DNA from: a virus
DNA length: 29,028 bases
Strand: one strand, 5' to 3'
IMG/VR virus record: IMGVR_UViG_3300042519_000226
Span: 1-29,028 of that record
The position numbers were made by a program, and so were the translations under genes. Shown here in pieces: positions 8,193 to 15,591 of this stretch (the stretch's first letter is position 1; each line of letters begins with the position of its first letter). Under the pieces are notes generated by a model. That model was given only the letters and a program-made list of their open reading frames with translations. It did not search any database and was not told the origin of the DNA.

Positions 8193-11100
8193 TTAAGTTC
8201 TAGCTACTCCGTAAGTCTTGTTATTAATATCAAATAGTTTTTTGCTCAAAACTTTACCATCCAATGAAAATTCTTTGCCCGCAGCAGTAGTGGTTGCCCA
8301 TGCTATTTCTTCTAATAATGCAGCACTAGCTCCAAGTAACGCTACCATTTTGCTTTGTGCATTTCCAGTATATGTCATCTCTTTCTCCATTGCAGCTTGG
8401 TGTGCAGCGGATTCTTTTGCTACTTTGGTATTCGCAGTGGTAGCCACTACAACTTCTTTATTAGCTTCTACTGCTGCTGCTTTTTGTTGTTCAACTGCTA
8501 CTGATTTTTGAACAAGACCTTTTTCCTCGGCCATTTTTTCTAATGGTGTACCCTTAACTGCCTCACTTATATCCGGTAAATCCATTTTACCCAACCCTAG
8601 TTGCTCTCCTATCCAAGAATCAGCTATACCATTCCAAAATGTTGCAAATGCAAAATGAAGCATTGTGAATGCATCTTTAAATGGAGAAAATATACCAGAT
8701 AGCATATCCAAAAATCCGTTTGACAACGTATCCCACGCTCCTTGAAAATCTCCACTTAACAATTGACCAAATGCACCTACTATATCAAATAAAAATCCAA
8801 ATATAGAAAGTAAAGCAGTGAAAGGTTGCATTAATGTAGTACCAACATATTCGGCCATCATTGAGAATATAGACCCCAGTCCTTCATCAAATCCAATTGA
8901 TTTTAAAAAATTATCCACATTCTCAATTACAGGCCTGAACGCATCACCTATGGCAGAAAATTTCTCACCAACACTATCCCACAATTTGCCAAAGTTTTCA
9001 GATACACCTGGTGCGTAATCATTTATCCATCCACCCAACGTATCTCCCAAAAATCCACCAACCATCATACCCAATGGTCCACCAAATGCAGCTCCCAATG
9101 CTGCTCCACCTGCTGCTAATCCACCTTGTAAAAGAGCAGCACCGGCTGCTTCACCCGTTGAACCACCTTCTTCTTTTTTCTCCATAAAAGCCATACCACC
9201 AGAAAGTAATCCACCTGCTGCGCTACCACCTACTTTGGCCACCTTTGACATTGGACCTGTCAAACTTTTCATAATTCCACCACCTCCGGCGCCGCCAGTT
9301 CCACCTCCACCTGGCATCATCTTTTTAAAAATATCCGGTAAAAAGTTACCAAGCATTCCTCCAAGACCCGCAGCTATTGCTCCACCTAAATTTTCGCTAA
9401 ACATTCTTTCTATATCCAATTGAGCCAAATCGGTTAGATATTGCTTATATGCATCAGAACTTTTAAGAGTAACATCTTTTATTGCAGATAAAGCAGCATC
9501 TTGAACTGCTTTTTGTCCAGAAATCAGTGCTTCTTGAGTTGCCAATGCAGCTGCTGAATTTTGTTTTAATGCTAAAAAGGCCTCATTCGATGCTTTGGCA
9601 CTTTTTTCTTCCAACGTACCCACTGTTCCAACTCCTTCTTGGAATCCAGGAGTTGCTATTTTTTTTAATGTATTTAAATCCATTCCACCAGTTGCTTGTT
9701 GCAATTGTTGTTGTTGGAACATATTCATTTGGGAAGGGTCTAATCCTTGAGCCCGTAATGATTCCAATGCACCTTCGGTATCACCACTTGCAAATTTAGC
9801 TCTAACTTGAGATAAATCTACATTCTTACCCAACATCGCTGATAAACTCATTTCGGCTTTGATACTATCTTTATAGTTCAACACCATATCTTGCCCAGCT
9901 TTAGCTACTTCATTGAAACTAACACCTAATGATTTTGCATAAACTACTTGTCTAGCTAATGCGTTACCACTTTGTATTTGATAACTTAATGCCATTTCAG
10001 ATGCAGATGCAACTTCATTCATTATATCACCAACATTTAATCCAGCCTGGTCTGCCATTGCTCTAGTACCTTCCGCCATATTTAATGCAGTACCAGCCGA
10101 TACTCCATCTAATAATTTAAATGCCTGTTGTACGTTTGCAAGATTATCAACCGATATACCACTTCTTTCAGAAAATATAGCCATATCGGCTGCTAATTTT
10201 GTAGAACCACTACCAGATTTCGATGCTGCAGCGGTAGCGGTTGCAATTGTTTCCGCTGATATTCCTGCTAATTGTAATTGAGATGCAGCGTATCCTACAC
10301 TACCCAATCCTTTACCAAAAAGTGCGGTTTTTGATGCTGCGTTAAATTGAGCAGCCATACTTTGTAATTGGAAGCCAAAATCCGAAGCGGCTTGTTCTGC
10401 GGCAAATGCTAATTCATTTTGAGCTGTAGCTACAGCAAATGCACCATCAATTTGAGCTTGTTTTACATCATTTGCTGATTTAACACTAGCTTTGGTTCCA
10501 GCCCCAAAATAATCATACGCCAATTTTCCAGCTGCTGCTCCTAATGCAGCCAATGCTGCTTTACCCAATTTACCCTCATTAACAATCCCTCCTAACGCAT
10601 TACTAAATTCTTTAGCCAACGGAATACCACTACTTCCTAATTGGTCTATTGCTCCATTCATAGTATCTAATGCTGCGGTACTTCTTTCTGCAGCGTTTAC
10701 AAAGGATTCCACTTCCGCCCTACCCTCTATAAATGTCTTTACCAAATCTTTACCCGCTTGAGTACTGGTATCTATTGCAGATAATAGGTCATCAAATGAT
10801 TTTACAGATTGTTTTACTATCTCATTATATTCTTGTTGTGATATTCTACCATTTTGTAAATTACTAGCTGCAGTTGCTATTGAAGTATTCATTTCAGCGT
10901 ATGCTTTACCCGCTGCATCGATATGTTTTAGTTGTCTATCATCAAACGTACCTGATTCAACTGCAGCTGCTACACTTCTTAATGTATTTTTTGCAGCATC
11001 TAATTTAGTATTAAATGTGTTTTGTAAAGCGGAATTGTTTTGGAGTGTATTTCCGATACTAGATAATGTATCATCTATGGAATCAAAATTTGTTAAATTC

Positions 11101-11318
11101 TCCTTTGTTAGTTTTTTGAGAGAATTTAAAACAGCCAACTCTTCACGATTTGCTCGGAGAATTAATTCGTGCTGCGCTATTCTACTTTCTAAATTTGTCC
11201 TTTCTTCTCCAGACGCAGTAGCGGCAGCTCTATTCATTTCGAGAATACGAGCATTAACGAGTTCGATTTCTCGAAGTAACGCTAATCTATCCTGTTGGTC
11301 CTGATTGGGTGTTGACAT
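8193..11318 (-). CDS. Tail tape measure protein
   Basis: At 1041 residues this is the longest gene in the window and has the standard tape-measure layout. Residues 1-230 are strongly helical with coiled-coil-like spacing. Residues 230-660 are Ala-rich helices. A Gly-rich hinge (GGGGTGGAGGGG, near 673) is followed by a Gly/Ala hydrophobic stretch (about 690-765) and a second hydrophobic segment near 820-856 that includes 'FTALLSIFGFLFDIVGAF'. Such segments are thought to cross or perturb host membrane during DNA delivery. The gene lies downstream of sheath, tube and chaperone, the canonical place. If the usual scale of about 1.5 angstrom per residue holds, the tail would be about 150 nm long. 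No lysozyme or peptidase motif is evident. Only 12 bases separate it from the preceding small gene. Confidence 0.93.
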   Translation of the reverse strand: MSTPNQDQQDRLALLREIELVNARILEMNRAAATASGEERTNLESRIAQHELILRANREELAVLNSLKKLTKENLTNFDSIDDTLSSIGNTLQNNSALQNTFNTKLDAAKNTLRSVAAAVESGTFDDRQLKHIDAAGKAYAEMNTSIATAASNLQNGRISQQEYNEIVKQSVKSFDDLLSAIDTSTQAGKDLVKTFIEGRAEVESFVNAAERSTAALDTMNGAIDQLGSSGIPLAKEFSNALGGIVNEGKLGKAALAALGAAAGKLAYDYFGAGTKASVKSANDVKQAQIDGAFAVATAQNELAFAAEQAASDFGFQLQSMAAQFNAASKTALFGKGLGSVGYAASQLQLAGISAETIATATAAASKSGSGSTKLAADMAIFSERSGISVDNLANVQQAFKLLDGVSAGTALNMAEGTRAMADQAGLNVGDIMNEVASASEMALSYQIQSGNALARQVVYAKSLGVSFNEVAKAGQDMVLNYKDSIKAEMSLSAMLGKNVDLSQVRAKFASGDTEGALESLRAQGLDPSQMNMFQQQQLQQATGGMDLNTLKKIATPGFQEGVGTVGTLEEKSAKASNEAFLALKQNSAAALATQEALISGQKAVQDAALSAIKDVTLKSSDAYKQYLTDLAQLDIERMFSENLGGAIAAGLGGMLGNFLPDIFKKMMPGGGGTGGAGGGGIMKSLTGPMSKVAKVGGSAAGGLLSGGMAFMEKKEEGGSTGEAAGAALLQGGLAAGGAALGAAFGGPLGMMVGGFLGDTLGGWINDYAPGVSENFGKLWDSVGEKFSAIGDAFRPVIENVDNFLKSIGFDEGLGSIFSMMAEYVGTTLMQPFTALLSIFGFLFDIVGAFGQLLSGDFQGAWDTLSNGFLDMLSGIFSPFKDAFTMLHFAFATFWNGIADSWIGEQLGLGKMDLPDISEAVKGTPLEKMAEEKGLVQKSVAVEQQKAAAVEANKEVVVATTANTKVAKESAAHQAAMEKEMTYTGNAQSKMVALLGASAALLEEIAWATTTAAGKEFSLDGKVLSKKLFDINNKTYGVART

Positions 11319-11330
11319 TTAATATATAAA

Positions 11331-11588
11331 TTACTTTATACCGTATTTTTTTTGAAAATCATCAAGATGTTTAGTATCTCCTCCTCCATACTTCATCATC
11401 ATGTGCCTATTCCAATCAGTACTTTTAGAAATTTTATCATCATAATCTTTCCAAATATCCGCAAGTTCTGGACTTTTATCTCTTAATGATGATAACCACT
11501 CACTTTCTTTTCCATCGGATTTAGCTCGAAAAAAACTTTTGAAAAATCCCATTAAACCGGCTTCTGTTATTTTTATTTTTTTAGACAT
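11331..11588 (-). CDS. Small protein between chaperone and tape measure, unknown
   Basis: The 85-residue protein (MSKKIKITEAGLMGFFKSFF...) is charged, with a short amphipathic N-terminal helix and a mostly helical remainder. It ends in 'MMMKYGGGDTKHLDDFQKKY'. I recognise no domain. Its place between the presumed tail-assembly chaperone and the tape measure suggests a tail-assembly role, for example as a partner of the tape measure, but this is only context. An ATATTTATA box lies 23 bases before its ATG, so it and the tape measure could be transcribed together from that site. Coding status is supported by tight packing and by the absence of any competing frame. Confidence 0.72.
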   Translation of the reverse strand: MSKKIKITEAGLMGFFKSFFRAKSDGKESEWLSSLRDKSPELADIWKDYDDKISKSTDWNRHMMMKYGGGDTKHLDDFQKKYGIK

Positions 11589-11611
11589 GATAGTTCTATT
11601 ATTTATTCTTA

Positions 11612-11620
11612 TATAAATAT
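11612..11620 (-). promoter_or_regulatory. ATATTTATA box upstream of the 85-residue and tape-measure genes
   Basis: An exact copy that overlaps the last base of the preceding TGA stop and lies 23 bases before the ATG at 11588. Candidate late promoter core driving the small gene and the tape measure. Confidence 0.5.
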
Positions 11621-11844
11621 CATCTTCTTCTTATTTTAGAAGAATTATTTGATTGAGATTTACTTGTAGCTTTATTCATTGCTTCACTTTCACTTTCTTT
11701 TGCTTTCAATAATTCTCTCCAATAGAACTCCCGTAATTTAATGGGCATAAAATATACATCATGCCAATTAAATCCACCATTAGCATAATAAACCATTTGA
11801 AATAGTTTTTGATGTAATACTATGGAATAATTACTCGGAAGGGT
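11620..11844 (-). CDS. Frameshift extension of the tail-assembly chaperone (gp51-like ORF)
   Basis: This reading frame is +1 relative to the gp26-like gene it overlaps. The meaningful part is about 74 residues after the T run at 11845-11851: TLPSNYSIVLHQKLFQMVYY, then ANGGFNWHDVYFMPIKLREF. The 'GGF.W.dVY.MPi.LR.fY' pattern is one I associate with the small ORF after gp26-type genes in T4-like phages. The tail is Lys/Ser/Asn-rich and ends in RRR. Start choice is the puzzle: the open frame reaches back to a TTG at 11913 inside the gp26 gene, and the only in-frame ATG is at 11794-11796, after about 16 residues that already look like protein. No good start codon lies at the junction. I therefore favour translation by recoding from the upstream gene, giving a fusion of about 346 residues. 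Independent initiation at 11796 is the alternative. Confidence 0.7.
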   Translation of the reverse strand, partial: TLPSNYSIVLHQKLFQMVYYANGGFNWHDVYFMPIKLREFYWRELLKAKESESEAMNKATSKSQSNNSSKIRRR

Positions 11845-12661
11845 AAAAAAAGTCGACCCCGAATGGGATACGAAGAACCTCCTTTTCTCCTGTAAAAGGT
11901 GATTCGTAATCAAATTTTAAATCTAAATCTGGACTAATTTTACCAATCTCTTTTCTCAATGTTTTGGAATCTCCTGCTAATAATCTATTTGTAACAAAGT
12001 TACTAATATATCCTAAATCCCTATTACCATCTACTTCTGTAATAATTCTTCTGTATCTGGATGTGATTTCATTACTTCCCTTTGTAGTTTTTTGTAAAGC
12101 TTCTATATCTTTATTTATTGCAAGTTCATCACCATGTGTTAATAATCTAAACTTTATAGGAGTTTTAGAAATAGGTAACGTATAATCATATTCATTATGT
12201 CTTGATAGTAAACTTTCGTCAATTTCTTTGATTTGAATTTTTAATAAATCTACTACTACCTTTACAGGTTCATTTTCGTTAGGGTCATTAATTGTAACTT
12301 CATATTCAGGTCCGAACGCTAACACTCTGGATGATATCAAAATAGCATTTTTATCACCTATTAATAAATCATGTACATTTACTCCAGGTTCAACTACTAC
12401 TGATTCTAAAAGTTTATCTAAATGTATTCCTTTTTTAACTAAATTAGGAGAAGTAAGGATATCCTCTTCCTTTGCCGTCATTAATTTAATCGTAATTTCT
12501 CCTTTAGCCAATGGGGATGATTCTGGATAACACAATCCTTTAGATGGTAAACTGATAACCTCCGTTGGGAATGGATAATTTTTTTGCTCATGAGAAGGCG
12601 TTGCACCTAATCCTCTAGTAACCTGTTGTTCTACGTTTTGTTGTTCCATAAATAATAACAT
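11831..12661 (-). CDS. T4 gp26-like baseplate protein / tail-assembly chaperone
   Basis: The 276-residue protein matches the T4 base plate protein (gp26) family as I know it: 'EVISLPSKGLCYPESSPL' (34-51), 'GEITIKLMTAKEEDIL' (54-69), 'LLIGDKNAILISSRVLAFG' (99-117) and a C-terminal 'RIPFGVDFFYPSE'. In phage T4 this family assists baseplate hub assembly. By position, between tail tube and tape measure, it corresponds to the tail-assembly chaperone of other phages. ATG at 12661 is used here; a second ATG at 12649 (MEQQNVEQQ) is an equally good start, since neither has a Shine-Dalgarno sequence. A terminator lies upstream, so the gene needs its own promoter; TATATATACTTATAATT before the start is only a loose match to the shared box. 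Its last codons overlap a second open frame, proposed here to be read by frameshifting. Confidence 0.88.
   Translation of the reverse strand: MLLFMEQQNVEQQVTRGLGATPSHEQKNYPFPTEVISLPSKGLCYPESSPLAKGEITIKLMTAKEEDILTSPNLVKKGIHLDKLLESVVVEPGVNVHDLLIGDKNAILISSRVLAFGPEYEVTINDPNENEPVKVVVDLLKIQIKEIDESLLSRHNEYDYTLPISKTPIKFRLLTHGDELAINKDIEALQKTTKGSNEITSRYRRIITEVDGNRDLGYISNFVTNRLLAGDSKTLRKEIGKISPDLDLKFDYESPFTGEKEVLRIPFGVDFFYPSE
11845..11851 (-). other. Candidate slippery site (T7 run) for programmed frameshifting
   Basis: The coding strand has seven T in a row, read in the zero frame as GAC TTT TTT TAC, four codons before the gp26-like stop. A +1 shift lets Phe-tRNA re-pair perfectly and continue with ACC CTT CCG in the downstream frame; a -2 shift reaches the same frame. 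A -1 shift does not. Confidence 0.5.
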
Positions 12662-12689
12662 TTTGTTTAATTATAAGTATATATAAAAC

Positions 12690-12722
12690 AAAAAAATGGA
12701 ATGTATTTCTACACTCCATTTT
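12690..12722 (-). terminator. Intrinsic terminator after the tail tube gene
   Basis: The coding strand forms a 10-base-pair stem (12710-12719 with 12696-12705, one G-T pair) closed by a GAAA tetraloop and followed by seven T. It lies just after the tail tube stop and before the gp26-like gene, and so ends the sheath-tube transcript. Confidence 0.85.
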
Positions 12723-12749
12723 AGTTATTTTAAAGTTTACAATTAAAGA

Positions 12750-13238
12750 TTAGTATTCAAGAATTGCGTAATCATAAGTTAAAGTTAATTCTATCGATAG
12801 TGGGTCGTTTGAAGCCCAATCCAATTCACCAAAGTTTGCCGAAGTAATGAATGCTCCTTTAAGAGTCCATTGTTCTACTTTATCACCAACTGGACCTAAT
12901 AAGAAGAAATTGATATCTTTCTTATAAAAAGCTGCATACCCATCTCTACCTGTCAATGATTCATGTGAACTTCTAACCCACTCCATAACTTGTTGTGCTC
13001 CAGATGGAACAATTGGGTCATAAAGAGATATAGTTATATCATCCCAAGTTGATTTTCCCTTTATCTTACGCTTTACGTTGATATGGTCTAATTCAACTAT
13101 TTCCGAAGTAAATGTTGGTCTACTTGCAGTTTTGATGATGTATGATTCAATACCATTGATTTCCATAATAAATCTATTCCCCAATTTGGGTTCAAAATTT
13201 CTGTAGAACATCTTGTCAAACTCTAATATTTCTGGCAT
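12750..13238 (-). CDS. Tail tube protein (T4 gp19-like)
   Basis: The 162-residue protein is the major inner tail tube subunit. Size and pattern match the gp19 family: an N-terminal 'FEPKLGNRFIMEINGIESYI', then 'IKTASRPTF', a central 'WDDITISLYDPIVPSGAQQV' that follows the usual 'v.l.f.....p...v..W', and a C-terminal 'LKGAFITSANFGELDWASND' preceding 'LSIELTLTYDYA', the final beta strands that form the tube wall. It lies directly downstream of the sheath gene, as in T4 and most contractile-tail systems, and is followed by a strong terminator. The ATATTTATA box lies 27 bases before its ATG. A separate strong signal here would fit the need for many copies of this subunit. Confidence 0.95.
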   Translation of the reverse strand: MPEILEFDKMFYRNFEPKLGNRFIMEINGIESYIIKTASRPTFTSEIVELDHINVKRKIKGKSTWDDITISLYDPIVPSGAQQVMEWVRSSHESLTGRDGYAAFYKKDINFFLLGPVGDKVEQWTLKGAFITSANFGELDWASNDPLSIELTLTYDYAILEY

Positions 13239-13265
13239 TTGTGTATATATTTAATGTTTATTACT

Positions 13266-13274
13266 TATAAATAT
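13266..13274 (-). promoter_or_regulatory. ATATTTATA box upstream of the tail tube gene
   Basis: An exact coding-strand copy, 12 bases after the sheath stop and 27 bases before the tube ATG at 13238. Candidate late promoter core. Confidence 0.5.
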
Positions 13275-13286
13275 TGTTTTTTAAAA

Positions 13287-15521
13287 TTATCCGCTAAAAC
13301 TTGCTCCAGTTGGTAAAATGTTGAAATCAATTTGAATGAATTCAGCAGTTTTAGTTGGTTGTAAGAAGATAGCTCCTGCTAATATGTTTCTATCAATCAC
13401 ATCAGGTGTGTTGTTAGTATCATCCATTACAACTCTGAATGCGTAAAGTCCTTGTCTTTGTTGGATACTATCCAAATATGGATTAACGATGTTTAAGAAT
13501 CGATTTCTAGTTTCAGAAGTATTTTGTTCAAACACTAAATATCTAGATGAAGATGCAATAAACTTTCTAACAGTCAACAACAATCTTCTTACGTTGATTC
13601 TATCCAATGCAGATGGTCTATCTTGCAATGTTTTTTGTCCGAATACTACGATACCTTGTCCAGGGAACTGAACGATTGGGTTTACTTTGTTTTCGTATAG
13701 TTCATCCTTTTCAGATTGTGTTAATCTGTTCAACAAACTAACTGCTCCTACTAAACCACCTCTATTCAAACCTGCTGGTGCGAACCATTCTGCTGCTACT
13801 CTATCGTTTGCTGCGAATACGCCAGGTAATAATACTGATGGTGGGATTGTGATTAGTTTGTTTGTATTAACATCAATAGTCTTAACCCAAGGATAGTAAG
13901 TTGCTACCATATTTGAATCAATTGCCGAAGCTTGAGCGGTTGCTAATGAAATTGAATCATTATACGCAGTTGTATCTAAAATGTAGAAACAATCATTTCG
14001 TTGTTCAACCATATCCAATACTGAAGTTGCTACTGATGGGTGTAATCTTCTAATAACACCAGGAGTTACTACCATATTGATATCAAACTCGTCAACATTT
14101 GATAATGCTGCGATATGTTTAGCGTATGCTACAGAACCACTAGCAGTTACCGTTGATAAATTAAATCCTTGTGAATTACCTGCCAAAATATCTGCTCCAG
14201 TCAATATTGGAGTTGCAGGGTTCATACCATCAAATCCTTCTTGGAATGCTACAACGAATTGTGCTAAAGAAGAACCTACTGATAATGTACCACCATTTGC
14301 CACATCTAATCCAAATACAGAGTTAGAACCTACACCTGCTCCTGTCGGAATTGGCTTTAAGTAAATTACGTTATCAGTATTGTTATCCAAATCTATACCA
14401 CCATATTGTGCTACTGATGAAGTTAGGAATGATACAGATGGAATCAATGCTCCAACTGCTGCTGATGCAGATACTGGCAAAGTATATGCTGCGTGTCCGA
14501 ATGGTACTGCTTGTACAGGAGCGGATGTGTTTAAGTTTGCAACTCTAACATATTTTGAGTTATTTACCCAATCACCGCTTTCAGTAATTTTACCTAATTC
14601 ATCAATTGATAATTTTCTATCACCAATTACTCTACTGATATAGTTAGGAGAATTTGGGTCTAAATTTACATTAGAATAAGTTTCTAATACTACTTTCTTT
14701 TTATTTGTATCAGCAAACTCTCTCACAACTACAGTAAATGTACCATAATCAGTACCGCTTACCGAACCTGCTGCTTTAATATTAGTGATACCAATTTTAA
14801 CTTTAGTATTTGCTGCGTTTCCAGCACCAATTGTTTCGAATTGGAATAAGTTATATCTATCACCAGAGATTAATTGAGAGTTAATCATTGGTGTTAATGC
14901 TTCTTGTGCATCGAATGTAAAGAGTTGGTCACCCAATACGGTTACTGAAGAAGATGCACTGGAATTAAATGTTATAGATGAGTTTTTGAAAAATCCATAC
15001 ACATAAGGGTCTTTAGAACCAAATGCAGATGTTCCAAATACTGCCTCAATATCGTTTGTATCGGTTACATCCAAAGAAGCAGATACGTTTAATCCACTAC
15101 CTCTTAATACGAAATCACCTGCTCCTGCATTAGAAGAAGTTAATTGTGCGTCTGCAAAACCTCCGTTTGCACTTCCTGATGTATTGAATAGAATACCTAA
15201 TGATGCTGATACTGCTCCTGAAGTTGCGGTTAACAATAATGGAGCGGTTTCGGTATATCCACCAACACCCCCAACTCTACAAATTGTAGCAGTTCCTGCT
15301 TCTCTTAAATAATTTTGTACTGCTAATGGAGTGAGGTATGTACCATCTGCTACTCCAAATAGTCTTTCAAATTCTGCTTGTGAATTTACGATTGTAGGTA
15401 CTAATGGTCCTTCTTTAAAAGGTCCAATAAATGCTGCACCAATATCTGCTACCCCTTGTTGTAAGAATGAAAGGTCGTTTTCTTTAGTAAATACACCTGG
15501 TGATACTATTTTGTCTGCCAT
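13287..15521 (-). CDS. Tail sheath protein (T4 gp18-like)
   Basis: The 744-residue protein is the contractile tail sheath. The N-terminus 'SPGVFTKENDLSFL' (7-20) is the typical 'pGVy..E.d.s' start. It is followed by 'GAAFIGPFKEGP' and by the early beta domain with 'LREAGTATICRVGGVGGY'. The C-terminal third carries the conserved core: 'AAEWFAPAGLNRGGL', 'NPIVQFPGQGIVVFGQKTLQ', 'DRPSALDRINVRRLLLTVRK', and a final strand 'LQPTKTAEFIQIDFNILPTG'. The middle (about 110-400) is a Ser/Gly/Ala-rich insertion, probably the outward-facing variable domains, which makes the protein longer than T4 gp18 (659 residues). It is followed by the tube gene after 48 bases. The ATATTTATA box lies 34 bases upstream. 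Confidence 0.96.
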   Translation of the reverse strand: MADKIVSPGVFTKENDLSFLQQGVADIGAAFIGPFKEGPLVPTIVNSQAEFERLFGVADGTYLTPLAVQNYLREAGTATICRVGGVGGYTETAPLLLTATSGAVSASLGILFNTSGSANGGFADAQLTSSNAGAGDFVLRGSGLNVSASLDVTDTNDIEAVFGTSAFGSKDPYVYGFFKNSSITFNSSASSSVTVLGDQLFTFDAQEALTPMINSQLISGDRYNLFQFETIGAGNAANTKVKIGITNIKAAGSVSGTDYGTFTVVVREFADTNKKKVVLETYSNVNLDPNSPNYISRVIGDRKLSIDELGKITESGDWVNNSKYVRVANLNTSAPVQAVPFGHAAYTLPVSASAAVGALIPSVSFLTSSVAQYGGIDLDNNTDNVIYLKPIPTGAGVGSNSVFGLDVANGGTLSVGSSLAQFVVAFQEGFDGMNPATPILTGADILAGNSQGFNLSTVTASGSVAYAKHIAALSNVDEFDINMVVTPGVIRRLHPSVATSVLDMVEQRNDCFYILDTTAYNDSISLATAQASAIDSNMVATYYPWVKTIDVNTNKLITIPPSVLLPGVFAANDRVAAEWFAPAGLNRGGLVGAVSLLNRLTQSEKDELYENKVNPIVQFPGQGIVVFGQKTLQDRPSALDRINVRRLLLTVRKFIASSSRYLVFEQNTSETRNRFLNIVNPYLDSIQQRQGLYAFRVVMDDTNNTPDVIDRNILAGAIFLQPTKTAEFIQIDFNILPTGASFSG

Positions 15522-15555
15522 TTTATATGCTAATTTAAAATTTTTATTATCTTAA

Positions 15556-15564
15556 TATAAATAT
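15556..15564 (-). promoter_or_regulatory. ATATTTATA box upstream of the sheath gene
   Basis: An exact coding-strand copy, 27 bases after the stop of the Hint-LamG gene and 34 bases before the sheath ATG at 15521. Candidate late promoter core. Confidence 0.5.
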
Positions 15565-15591
15565 TAAAATTATTTTCAAAACAACAAATTA

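Noticed and set aside
11620-11913. Independent gene starting at the TTG at 11913
   Set aside because: The first 23 residues would be an out-of-frame reading of the conserved gp26-like C-terminus and do not look like protein. Recoding at the T run or the ATG at 11796 is more plausible.
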